Of a stretch of DNA of 42,342 nt, positions 26,292 through 35,019 are shown one piece after another. The stretch's first letter is position 1; each line of letters opens with the position of its first letter. This DNA is from Vicingaceae bacterium (GTDB lineage Bacteria > Bacteroidota > Bacteroidia > Flavobacteriales_E > Vicingaceae): the NCBI GenBank assembly GCA_028336925.1, contig JAOKVV010000012.1, forward strand, positions 1-42,342, read 5' to 3'. The notes under the pieces are model-generated. The model was not told the origin of the DNA. It did not search any database and was given only the letters and a program-made list of their open reading frames with translations. The translations under genes were made by a program, and so were the position numbers.

Positions 26292-27956
26292 TTAAAAACT
26301 ATATGTCAACCCTCCTAAAATATTGAAGCGCTGCGTAGGGTAATCTTGCCATCTTTCATAGCTTGCAGAACCAATATTATTAAAATTAATAAAGGCTGAC
26401 AAACGCTTCGTATAGCGATACTCTACACCTAAATTAGCGTCAAAAACTCCGCTTAAGGTTTCTTTAGTAATGGCATCGGCAATTATTGTTCCTCCGGATA
26501 TATTCTCATACGTTTTCGCAAACTGCTCTCCAATTTGATGCAAATCCATTCTAACAATTATTTTATCATTTAGGTCATACACTCCTGATAGTGTGATCTT
26601 ATAATTTGGCATATGCCAAACCTCTTCTTCAGCACCTGCATTGTATCCGAAATAATCTCCTCTCAGGAACACTCTCCACTTTTCGCCCATTTGGTATTGC
26701 ATCTCACCAGTAAACTGTAATTGTTCAATATCATCATACACCAACACAAACTTATTATTTAGGCCTGAAGGTTCTTTTACGAACATAGCAAAGTCATCTA
26801 TCTTAAATTTCCTAATAGAGGTATTGAATGATAATTTAGAGCTAACAACTCCTCGAATACCGGCGTAAGCTTCATACTTATAATTGGTATTTAATAGCTG
26901 AATATCGCTCGATAAAAACTGATTTGTGCGGGTTAATGAACGCATATTGTTTCGTTCCATTCTTCCAGTAAACCCTGCGTAAGGCACAATAATATCACGC
27001 AATGCATTATACTTAAAGTCTACTATTGGGTAAAAATGAAACTTTGCTGTATTTATAGCATCCATATAAATCCCCATCCCGATGTTCAATCTAAACTTTT
27101 CTCCAATACTATTGACTTGTGGACGCAAGCCGAATAAAATATTATTGATTGTATCTAGTGTATTCGCGCCATTATTAAAGTCAAAGGTAGCATCTACATG
27201 ATAGTATTCATTGTTATAAAACTTACCAACGCTCCCATTTGCAACAATATTGTTTTCGGCAATCAACCCATCTAAGTCAGCGATTCGATAATAATCCAAA
27301 CCAAACTCATGGCGCAAATTAAATGAATCTTGTTTCGTACTTTTCATTTGAAGCTGAGCAAAAAGATTATGATACACTTGCTTGGTATCCGTCGTATCTG
27401 CGATAGATCTATTAATGTCATCAACTTCAAACCCGTAGTAATTAAACCCTTCACGCTCGTACCCAACAGTTCCTGATAAGGTATTAGCGCGCCAAAACTT
27501 TTTACCGAATACGACCGCTCGCAAATTACTCATTGACGAATTATCATAATCTTTAATGTCATTATTTTGCTGATACCTCAAGTGTGTTCCCAATGAGAAT
27601 GATTTTGATCTCGAATTATGATAGTACAACTCAGCAAGCGGAATAGTATTATTACCAACTCCAAGTCGTGCATAGCCATTATATAATTTAGTGAGTGGTT
27701 CTCCCTTTATCTTAGCAGCGCCTATAGGCTCCACATCAAACGTAACAGGAACTTGGTTACTAATAAATCGATAATCTAAACTTTGAATTACTTTTTGAGA
27801 ATCTATAATTGTAGGATTAAATCCCAATCTATTCCCCTCAGAAATAGTTGGCTTATATGATTTAATTACCACAAACGAATCTTTCGGTAGCGGGTTTTGA
27901 GCATTGACAGCAAGAATACTTGCTAAAAAAGCAACAGCTAGTATTTTATTTTTCAT
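26292..27956 (-). CDS. Outer-membrane beta-barrel protein paired with a TPR protein
   Basis: Seen: 554 residues from ATG at 27956, chosen because MKNKILAVAFLASILAVNAQ is a clean signal peptide; the frame's 23-residue extension to 28025 lies inside the upstream gene and spoils it. The short N-terminal region (SFVVIKSYKPTISEGNRLGF) precedes many alternating-residue strands (NGYARLGVGNNTIPLAELYY, KFHFYPIVDFKYNAL, WRVFLRGDYFGYNAG, GVEYRYTKRLSAFINFNNIG) and the protein ends GGLTYSF, an aromatic-terminated final strand. Known: a C-terminal Phe strand fits Bam-dependent barrels; the last third resembles TonB-dependent receptor barrels, but no plug or TonB box is seen. The start overlaps the stop of the TPR gene by 11 bases, so the two are translationally coupled. 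Confidence 0.75.
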   Translation of the reverse strand: MKNKILAVAFLASILAVNAQNPLPKDSFVVIKSYKPTISEGNRLGFNPTIIDSQKVIQSLDYRFISNQVPVTFDVEPIGAAKIKGEPLTKLYNGYARLGVGNNTIPLAELYYHNSRSKSFSLGTHLRYQQNNDIKDYDNSSMSNLRAVVFGKKFWRANTLSGTVGYEREGFNYYGFEVDDINRSIADTTDTKQVYHNLFAQLQMKSTKQDSFNLRHEFGLDYYRIADLDGLIAENNIVANGSVGKFYNNEYYHVDATFDFNNGANTLDTINNILFGLRPQVNSIGEKFRLNIGMGIYMDAINTAKFHFYPIVDFKYNALRDIIVPYAGFTGRMERNNMRSLTRTNQFLSSDIQLLNTNYKYEAYAGIRGVVSSKLSFNTSIRKFKIDDFAMFVKEPSGLNNKFVLVYDDIEQLQFTGEMQYQMGEKWRVFLRGDYFGYNAGAEEEVWHMPNYKITLSGVYDLNDKIIVRMDLHQIGEQFAKTYENISGGTIIADAITKETLSGVFDANLGVEYRYTKRLSAFINFNNIGSASYERWQDYPTQRFNILGGLTYSF

Positions 27957-30900
27957 CACTACCTCCTTCATTTTCAATTTGGTATTGGTCATTAAATAAC
28001 TTATCGTCTTTTTCATCGCCATCATTCAATTCTATAATAGGCTCATCGATTTTGGTAGCCTGCGACTCTTTTTCCGTCTTTATAATTACATTCAACTTTT
28101 CTTTAGCAATTTGCACCAATTCTGCATCATCCGCATTATCTATTACACTTTGCAAAGTCACTTTCGCATTAAAGAGATCTTCCGTTGCTAAAAAATTATC
28201 GGCCAACAAAATAAAGCCCTTACCAATCCACTTTGGATAAGATGGAACTTGATTCACTAACTCATAAATCATTTTTTCACACCCTTCATAATCACCCTTG
28301 AGGTATCGAATCTTTGCAACCATATACTTCGCCTCAGCACCTCGCTTATTAGCATACTTCGCAACATCAGTATAAGTAGTGATAGCTGAATCATAGTTTT
28401 CTCGAGAGAAGTCAATTTGGGCTTGTATTAATTTTACCTCTTCTTCTATTTTAGCATCCAATTTTTCTTGACTTAGCACTGAGGAAGCGTAAGCATAGGA
28501 CTCATCATACTGACTGCTCATAAACAACAACTCCATCAGGTTATATTGTGCTTCAAACCTATTTTGAGCTTTCTCAGCAATTTTCTCTAACTCTTTGAAT
28601 GATTGAATGGCCGCAGCAGTATCATTTAGCCTTCGCTGAATGAATGCAGTGGTATAGAGTGAGTTTTCTGTAAATTTATTTTTTGGCCCTGACAAAACTT
28701 GTCCAAAATCTAAAAGGGCCTCATTATAAAATTCATTTTTATATTCACAATCCGCTCGATAATAATATGCATCTAGCGCAAAGATTCCTTTTGGATATTT
28801 GGCTAAATAATTAGTCAAGTTTTTTGTAGCACTCTTGCAATCACCCGACAAATAAGTGTTTTGCGCAATCTCATAAGTAGTAGAATCTAACCTAGATTGA
28901 GAAATATCAGCGAAGGAAACACCACTGATGTACTCTTCAAATGCTGTAACATCTCCTTTATCAACATATATTTTACGAATTCTTTCTAAAGCTTCTTTCG
29001 CATTCCTGCTTGATCCATAATCTGTAATAACTTTATCAAAAGAAGCTAGTGCTAAATCATCCTGCTTTTTATTGTAATAAATTAATCCCCTTTTGAGTAG
29101 CGCTTCACTCATGTAGCTACTAGATGGATAGTCTGAAATTAAACGCTGGTAGTTTGATAAGGCATCATCAGGATTATTAAAAATTAACTGCGTTTTAGCG
29201 AGCTCAGCAAGCGCATCGTCCGTATAATCAGAATTATCATAAGTATCAACTAATAATTTTAATAATTCTGCCTTATCTTCATTAGCTCCTTGCAATCCAC
29301 TTGCGATTGCAGCTTGATAGGTCGCATAAGGCATTTCAATCAATCCCATTTTCATAGCCTCCTCATAAGACTCTAATGCCTTTCCGTAATCGGATTTAAT
29401 AAAGTAAGCATCGGCTAACCTTAAAAACCCATCGTTTCTCATTTTTGATTTTTTATCCTCTTCTTTTGATAAAAAATTCCTAAACCAATAAATGGAAGAC
29501 AAAAAGTCTTTTTTATTGAAGAAGGAATAAGCAATATTGTAAAATGCATTGTTATAATAAGTGAGATCAATAGATTTTGGTAGATATAGAAACTCTGTGA
29601 AATAACCGATTGCATTATCAAAATCCTTTAGCCTAAAAGATGCATCAGCTTTCCAATAAACCGATTGAGCAATCAAAGTTGGATCAATAGGCATTTTCTC
29701 CGATTGCTCCAATAAAGCTACAGCCTGTTTATAATCCCCATCATTAAAAAGCTCAACACCCCTGTAGTAAGCAATTCGCTGCTCAGCTTCTTGTAACTTA
29801 TAATTTTTATCTTTTATTCTGGAAATAGATCTTAGCGCCTCTTTATAATTCTTAGTGGTATAATATACAGCAACTAAATACTCATACGCATCATCAATTT
29901 TGGTAGACTTTGGATAAGAATTAATATATTCCTCAAATGCTAAGATGGCATCATCATAAGGATGATAGGATAACTCGTAGGCTAATTTAGCATAATTAAA
30001 AAGTGCATCTTCTCTAATATCAGGATTAATAGATGATTCAGAAGCGGTTCGAAAAACGGTTTTGGCCTGTCGCTTATTCCCTGTTTTCATGTAACACTCT
30101 CCTAATGTGTAATAAGCAGATTGATTAATGGCATCATTATCTCCAATTGCCTCTTGCAGCCATTCGATCGACTTATTACAATCACCTGCTTTAAAATAAG
30201 CGTATCCCAATTGGTACTTGTCTTCATAACGGGATCTAGGATTTCCGACCATGTGCTTTTCGAGGTATGGAAGCGCCTCTGAAAAACGATTGGTTTTATA
30301 ATGAGCATCCCCTACTAATCGACTAATTTCGGAAGAACGATCGGTTTTGATAGAATCTAACAATTCGGGAGCATAAGCCAACAACTGATCATATTTGCCT
30401 TGCAAGTAAAAAATCTGTGTAAAATAATACGGTACTATCGGAGAAAATAATGGATCATTCTCAATTTTCTTAAAATTTTGAGCAGCCGTTTCATACTTCC
30501 CACCTTCATAAGAAATATGCGCATAATAGTATCGTGCAGTATTGGTATACGGATTGTCCGTGTCAATAATTTCATAGAAGTTGTTAGCAGACTCATCAAA
30601 TTGCGCCTCCATAAACAAGCTATACCCATTCTTAAAGTAAAATTCTGCCTTTTGATCTTCATTTAAATCAGAGACAGAAATTTTACTTAAATATTCCGTC
30701 ACATCTTTATAGCGTTTCTTCCTAAATTGAAATTTCGCCAAATTGAAGTAAGCCTGCTTTATATGCTTACTCTCTGGGTATTGATGAATGAAATTTAGTA
30801 TTAAAGCCTCCGCATCTGCATGAAAAAGCTCAATAGCACAAATGGCGTGCAAATACATTGCATCTTTATGTAATTCGCTAGCTGGATCATTAATACGCAG

Positions 30901-31107
30901 CATTGCTCGTTGGAATTGTTCTTGTGCAGGACCAAACTTTTCTTTATCAAAAAGCGCTAAGCCTTCTCTGTAGGAATCATATTCCACCAGATGATCAACT
31001 GATTGTTGAGCATTTAGCTTTATAGCAGAAAAGAATCCGCTAAATAAAAACACTAAAAAAATAACTTTGAGTCGCTTAGTTCTGCTAAACCATTGCTTTT
31101 TATCCAC
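27946..31107 (-). CDS. Large periplasmic TPR protein (1053 residues)
   Basis: Seen: GTG start at 31107; signal-like segment 13-33 (KLKVIF... ending KLNAQQ) after a basic N terminus; the rest is almost entirely TPR helices, with repeated patterns such as YYFTQIFYLQGKYDQLL, KYQLGYAYFKAGDCNKSIEWL, SVYWKADASFRLKDFDNAI, ALLKRGLIYYNKKQDDLAL and AKYMVAKIRYLKGDYEGCE. The tail after residue about 1010 is acidic and polar (ELNDGDEKDDK). Known: exported TPR proteins act as scaffolds, for example in outer-membrane assembly. I do not recognise a named family. The overlap with the barrel gene points to a protein pair acting at the outer membrane; that is inference. It is divergent from ftsE. Confidence 0.85.
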   Translation of the reverse strand: MDKKQWFSRTKRLKVIFLVFLFSGFFSAIKLNAQQSVDHLVEYDSYREGLALFDKEKFGPAQEQFQRAMLRINDPASELHKDAMYLHAICAIELFHADAEALILNFIHQYPESKHIKQAYFNLAKFQFRKKRYKDVTEYLSKISVSDLNEDQKAEFYFKNGYSLFMEAQFDESANNFYEIIDTDNPYTNTARYYYAHISYEGGKYETAAQNFKKIENDPLFSPIVPYYFTQIFYLQGKYDQLLAYAPELLDSIKTDRSSEISRLVGDAHYKTNRFSEALPYLEKHMVGNPRSRYEDKYQLGYAYFKAGDCNKSIEWLQEAIGDNDAINQSAYYTLGECYMKTGNKRQAKTVFRTASESSINPDIREDALFNYAKLAYELSYHPYDDAILAFEEYINSYPKSTKIDDAYEYLVAVYYTTKNYKEALRSISRIKDKNYKLQEAEQRIAYYRGVELFNDGDYKQAVALLEQSEKMPIDPTLIAQSVYWKADASFRLKDFDNAIGYFTEFLYLPKSIDLTYYNNAFYNIAYSFFNKKDFLSSIYWFRNFLSKEEDKKSKMRNDGFLRLADAYFIKSDYGKALESYEEAMKMGLIEMPYATYQAAIASGLQGANEDKAELLKLLVDTYDNSDYTDDALAELAKTQLIFNNPDDALSNYQRLISDYPSSSYMSEALLKRGLIYYNKKQDDLALASFDKVITDYGSSRNAKEALERIRKIYVDKGDVTAFEEYISGVSFADISQSRLDSTTYEIAQNTYLSGDCKSATKNLTNYLAKYPKGIFALDAYYYRADCEYKNEFYNEALLDFGQVLSGPKNKFTENSLYTTAFIQRRLNDTAAAIQSFKELEKIAEKAQNRFEAQYNLMELLFMSSQYDESYAYASSVLSQEKLDAKIEEEVKLIQAQIDFSRENYDSAITTYTDVAKYANKRGAEAKYMVAKIRYLKGDYEGCEKMIYELVNQVPSYPKWIGKGFILLADNFLATEDLFNAKVTLQSVIDNADDAELVQIAKEKLNVIIKTEKESQATKIDEPIIELNDGDEKDDKLFNDQYQIENEGGSDEK

Positions 31108-31296
31108 GTTTACTCTGTTTAATTTGATAAACTATAAACGCTAAAATTAAACTATATTATGGCTTCGGAAATTTAAAAACCATCAAGTTTTCAACGCAAA
31201 AATGTTTACATAAAAACTTAGTTAGATCGCATACAGCTGTATTAATCTTGAAATTGGCCAATTATTCTAGAATCTTCATTTGGTAAATAGAATTTA

Positions 31297-31304
31297 TATC
31301 TTTG
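31297..31304 (+). promoter_or_regulatory. Candidate -7 box of ftsE
   Basis: TATCTTTG matches TAnnTTTG exactly, 21 bases before the ftsE ATG. A TTTG at 31279-31282 is only 14 bases upstream, shorter than the other promoters here, so the -33 element is unclear. Confidence 0.35.
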
Positions 31305-31325
31305 TAGATAACAAATTGCTTTAAA

Positions 31326-32054
31326 ATGGCTCAAGAAACAATCATCAACCTTAGTAACGTTCAAGTATTTATTAAAAAACATTTGGTTTTATCGAACCTA
31401 AGTTTACAAATTGGTAAAGGTGAATTTGTATTTCTTGTGGGAAAAAATGGAAGTGGTAAAAGTAGTTTCTTAAAAACCCTTTATGGCGATTTAGCCTTAG
31501 AGCATGGCGAAGGAAATGTGGCAGGATTCGATTTACGTGAGTTAAAACGAAAAAAAGTACCTTTCCTGAGAAGGGAAATTGGTATTGTATTCCAAGACTT
31601 TCAGCTATTAACTGACCGAAGTGTTAAAGATAACCTCAAGTTTGTGATGAAAGCAACCGGCTGGAAGGACAAACGAAAAATGGAGGAAAGCATTCAAGAA
31701 CTTTTAGATAAAGTAGGCTTAGGTACAAAAGGATTTAAATTTCCTCATGAATTATCAGGAGGCGAACAGCAGCGAGTTTCTATTGCTAGAGCCTTGGTAA
31801 ATGATCCTGATATTATTTTGGCAGATGAGCCTACAGGTAATTTAGATCCTGAAACTTCTCATGAAATCATGAAGTTACTTTTTAGTATTGCTCAAAATGG
31901 GAAAGCAGTATTAATGGCTACACATGATTATGAGTTGATGTCAAAATTTCCAGGTAGAACACTAAAATTTGAAAAAGGAACAATAGATGCTGCGGCTATA
32001 GGCAATGACGATTCAAAAGAATTAGAAAAAAATACGCCTGCTCCTCAAGGTTAA
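31326..32054 (+). CDS. ftsE: FtsE-like ABC transporter ATP-binding protein
   Basis: Cytoplasmic ATPase that, with membrane partner FtsX, controls peptidoglycan hydrolases at division. Seen: 242 residues; Walker A GKNGSGKS (39-46), Q-loop Gln90 in [11 protein letters not shown], signature LSGGEQQR (143-150), Walker [13 protein letters not shown] (163-174), switch His200 in LMATHD. The FQDFQLL.DR and [11 protein letters not shown] segments and small size favour FtsE over LolD-type ATPases, but the two are close. No ftsX or other permease gene is adjacent in this window. Its stop overlaps that of the convergent glycosyltransferase gene in the sequence TTAA. Confidence 0.8.
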   Translation: MAQETIINLSNVQVFIKKHLVLSNLSLQIGKGEFVFLVGKNGSGKSSFLKTLYGDLALEHGEGNVAGFDLRELKRKKVPFLRREIGIVFQDFQLLTDRSVKDNLKFVMKATGWKDKRKMEESIQELLDKVGLGTKGFKFPHELSGGEQQRVSIARALVNDPDIILADEPTGNLDPETSHEIMKLLFSIAQNGKAVLMATHDYELMSKFPGRTLKFEKGTIDAAAIGNDDSKELEKNTPAPQG

Positions 32055-33145
32055 TCTTGGATCCTTTGCAGCAGGTCTTTAAGCTTAACAGACTCCTTTT
32101 CCCAATTTAACTCCTGAGCTGCTGCTAGACAATTTTTCTTCCAACTTTCGTAATTATCAGAAAGCAACATCGCATTCAATTGATTAGCAATACTTATAGG
32201 ATGACGGCTTTTCATAACTTCTCCTACACTATACTGATGAACTACTTTTTTCATTTCAGAAAGAGGGGAAACTAGCACAGGAACTCCTGCTTGAATATAA
32301 TCAAACAACTTATTCGGCAACGCATAGGTGTAATTTAATCCCAATTCCATCTCTAATGATACACCTAATTTTGCTTGCTGTGTTTTCTCTTTTAATTCAC
32401 CGGTATTTAATCTGCCAAGAAAAACGACCTTATTAGTAAGTTGAAGATCTAATACCATCCTTTTTAAAACATTCGCTACATCACCATCTCCGGCTATCCA
32501 AAGTTGAGCGTTAACATTTGGCATTGCACGAATTAAATCTTCCAATCCTCTACCAACATTTAGCGCACCTTGATAAATAACAACGTCTTTTCTAGTTGAT
32601 TTTATATCAGAAAAATAAGCATAAGGTAAATTCCGAATTAATTTAAACTGCACTCCATATGCTCTAAGATATGCATCCGCGATTGGCTGACTTACTGTAT
32701 AAGCATGTTTTATATTTGGTAAAATATACTGTTCTATTGTCTTCCAGGCACGCTGTACATTTGGCCGATCGACTAATTCAGGAACCTCTGTAAAATATTC
32801 GTGGCTATCGTAAATTAATGGGCTCTTTTTTAGCTTACTAATAATATAGTTGGGTAATAACGTGTCTAAATCATTTGCGAGAAGCACCCCTTTTTTTGAA
32901 AACAAGAGAAAAAAGAATAGACGTATTGAATAGTTTAGATAAAAAAGTGGTCCTTTATTAAAACTCAACTTAACCCGCTTTATGCGATAAGGCCGACTAA
33001 TCTGCCAACTACCAGGCAGAAGTCTACCAATCAAAACTACTTCATAACCAAAATCTACAAGCGTGTTACACACTTTGGAAACCCGCTGATCTGTGCACAA
33101 ATCATTGGTTACAGATACATAAATACGTTTGTTTTTTAAGTCCAT
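32051..33145 (-). CDS. GT4-family glycosyltransferase
   Basis: Retaining glycosyltransferase of GT-B fold, expected to add a sugar from a nucleotide sugar to a surface glycan. Seen: 364 residues; N-terminal domain with VTNDLCTDQRVSKVC and DLDTLLPNYIIS and YDSHEYFTEVPEL; C-terminal domain with VIYQGALNVGRGLEDLIRAM, LWIAGDGD, VVFLGRLNTGEL and LPNKLFDYIQAGVPVLVS. In the usual E-x7-E nucleotide-binding motif the second acidic residue is Asp (LFDY). No signal or membrane helix. It is divergent from murB and convergent with ftsE; not part of the polysaccharide operon, though a related role is likely. Acceptor and donor unknown. Confidence 0.85.
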   Translation of the reverse strand: MDLKNKRIYVSVTNDLCTDQRVSKVCNTLVDFGYEVVLIGRLLPGSWQISRPYRIKRVKLSFNKGPLFYLNYSIRLFFFLLFSKKGVLLANDLDTLLPNYIISKLKKSPLIYDSHEYFTEVPELVDRPNVQRAWKTIEQYILPNIKHAYTVSQPIADAYLRAYGVQFKLIRNLPYAYFSDIKSTRKDVVIYQGALNVGRGLEDLIRAMPNVNAQLWIAGDGDVANVLKRMVLDLQLTNKVVFLGRLNTGELKEKTQQAKLGVSLEMELGLNYTYALPNKLFDYIQAGVPVLVSPLSEMKKVVHQYSVGEVMKSRHPISIANQLNAMLLSDNYESWKKNCLAAAQELNWEKESVKLKDLLQRIQD

Positions 33146-33190
33146 TTTCGAATAACGAAAATATAAAAATGAAATAGTTTATCTGCTACA

Positions 33191-33220
33191 TTTGGATTTA
33201 ATAATGAAAATCTATTTTTG
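33191..33220 (+). promoter_or_regulatory. Candidate murB promoter (Bacteroidota -33/-7)
   Basis: TTTG (33191-33194), 18 bases, then TATTTTTG (33213-33220), exact TAnnTTTG, 11 bases before the murB ATG. Confidence 0.55.
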
Positions 33221-33231
33221 TAATCAAATAA

Positions 33232-34254
33232 ATGCTCATGATTAGTCATAAAAATGCTCCGTTAAAACGACATAATACCTTCGGAATTGCTTGCAAAGCT
33301 GCGGAAATAATAGAATTAAACGATTTTAATGAAGTAAAAGAACTACTAAGCTATATAAATGAGCAGCCCAAAGAGCTACTAATCTTAGGAGGTGGAAGCA
33401 ATGTGCTATTCACTAAAGACTTCGATGGTATCATTTTATTGAACAATTTGAAAGGTATTTCTATCCTATCAGAAAATGCGAGTGAAGTAATTTTAAGAGT
33501 CGCAGCAGGAGAAATATGGCATGAACTAGTTATGTATTGCGTAGAAAATGGATATGCAGGAATGGAAAACCTGTCGCTTATTCCTGGAAAGGTTGGTGCA
33601 AGTCCTATGCAAAACATTGGTGCTTATGGTGTAGAAGTAAAAGACCTAATCACACAAGTAAACACCATAAAATTATCAGATTCTTCATCTCATTCATTTT
33701 CAAATGCAGAATGTAAATTTGATTACAGAAGTAGCATCTTTAAAACGAGTCATAAAAACCAATACTTAATTACCTCAGTAGATTTTAGACTGAGTAAATT
33801 ACCTTCCATAAATACTAGTTACGGAGCTATTAATAGTGAATTAGAAGCTAGAAATATTTCTAACCCGACCATAAAAGATGTAAGCGATGCTGTAATTGCA
33901 ATTCGCTCATCAAAACTTCCTGACCCTGCAAAAATTGGAAACGCAGGAAGCTTCTTCAAAAATCCGGTAATCGATATGCAGTTAGCTGAAAAATTAAAAA
34001 TTACTTTTCCACCTATGCCACAATACGAAGTAGCCGAAAATTTTCGAAAATTAGCTGCAGGATGGCTAATAGAGCAGTGCGGATGGAAAGGTAAAACAAT
34101 TAATAACTACGGCGTGCACAAACTACAAGCACTCGTTTTGGTAAACTATAGCGACGCTACAGGTCAGCAAATTTTTGATTTATCATCAGGAATAATTGAA
34201 TCTGTAAAAGAAAAGTTTGGTGTGCTTCTGGAAAGAGAAGTAAATATAATTTAA
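33232..34254 (+). CDS. murB: UDP-N-acetylmuramate dehydrogenase (UDP-N-acetylenolpyruvoylglucosamine reductase)
   Basis: FAD enzyme that reduces UDP-GlcNAc-enolpyruvate to UDP-MurNAc with NADPH, in peptidoglycan synthesis. Seen: 340 residues; N terminus KRHNTFGI, FAD-binding LILGGGSNVLF, LSLIPGKVGASPMQNIGAYGVEVKD, the proton-donor block NAGSFFKNP, and the C-terminal Glu region VLLEREV. Length and presence of the extra loop fit the type I MurB. ATG at 33232 or 33238 are both possible. Stand-alone gene with a good promoter; its stop overlaps that of the convergent phosphatase gene. Confidence 0.94.
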   Translation: MLMISHKNAPLKRHNTFGIACKAAEIIELNDFNEVKELLSYINEQPKELLILGGGSNVLFTKDFDGIILLNNLKGISILSENASEVILRVAAGEIWHELVMYCVENGYAGMENLSLIPGKVGASPMQNIGAYGVEVKDLITQVNTIKLSDSSSHSFSNAECKFDYRSSIFKTSHKNQYLITSVDFRLSKLPSINTSYGAINSELEARNISNPTIKDVSDAVIAIRSSKLPDPAKIGNAGSFFKNPVIDMQLAEKLKITFPPMPQYEVAENFRKLAAGWLIEQCGWKGKTINNYGVHKLQALVLVNYSDATGQQIFDLSSGIIESVKEKFGVLLEREVNII

Positions 34255-35000
34255 AGCGAAGCGTTTTTTAATTTACCAGAAGATAACAACTGATGCAAAT
34301 AAGGCATTTTAGAAGCATGGGTTAATAATGGTAATTGACGATCGTTATGCAAATCACTTCCGATAAAGGAAATTAAGCCTCTATCAATCATCTTTTCTGC
34401 AATTTTTTGCGTCTCAGGAGAGTAATGCCCCATCAAACTCATCATATTCACCTGAAGATAAATACCTCTATCAACAAAATCTTGATAGGTTTCAAAGTTG
34501 TTGTAATAAAATCCATAACGCTCAGGATGTGCCAATATAGGACGATATCCCATAGATTGCAGCTTAAAAACAACTTCATTAAAATTTTGTGGCTCTGCTA
34601 AAAAAGGCAATTCAAACAGGATGTAATTATCGCCAAAAGGTATTATTTCACCTTCATCTATTTTGCGTTCAAAATCGTCATCGAGATAGTATTCTGCTGA
34701 TGCCTCCAACTCAACATCGATACCTCTATTTTTCAATTCTTCTTTTACATTTGCTAGACCTTCCTGTATGATAGAAGGTGTATTTTTGTAAAAATCCGAC
34801 ATGCAATGAGGAGTGGTGATAATTTTCTCAAAACCCAAGCTTTGTAGGCCTTGAATTAACAAAATAGAATCTTCCATAGTTTGTGCACCATCATCTATAC
34901 CCGGTATTAGATGAGAGTGAAAATCTGTCTTTAAAACAGATAAATCAGCAGGTTCTAATAACTGTTCTTTTCGCTTAAATATTCTTGAAAAAAAGCTCAT
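34251..35000 (-). CDS. PHP-type protein-tyrosine phosphatase, CpsB/YwqE family
   Basis: Dephosphorylates tyrosine on polysaccharide-copolymerase kinases, tuning export or chain length. Seen: 249 residues; PHP metal-binding motifs DFHSHLIPGIDDGAQ (26-40), Glu43, TTPHCM (62-67), a later HPERYG block and GSDLH near 213. No membrane segment. It is the last gene of the polysaccharide operon, 19 bases after the epimerase. The cognate BY-kinase (Wzc-like) is not in the window. Family knowledge, rather than a substrate seen here, supports tyrosine phosphatase activity. Its stop overlaps the murB stop in TTAA. Confidence 0.85.
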   Translation of the reverse strand: MSFFSRIFKRKEQLLEPADLSVLKTDFHSHLIPGIDDGAQTMEDSILLIQGLQSLGFEKIITTPHCMSDFYKNTPSIIQEGLANVKEELKNRGIDVELEASAEYYLDDDFERKIDEGEIIPFGDNYILFELPFLAEPQNFNEVVFKLQSMGYRPILAHPERYGFYYNNFETYQDFVDRGIYLQVNMMSLMGHYSPETQKIAEKMIDRGLISFIGSDLHNDRQLPLLTHASKMPYLHQLLSSGKLKNASL

Positions 35001-35019
35001 AACGATTCAATTTGGAAAA

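Noticed and set aside
27957-28025. Extended start of the barrel protein
   Set aside because: It lies within the TPR gene and places 23 charged residues before a good signal peptide; the ATG at 27956 fits better.
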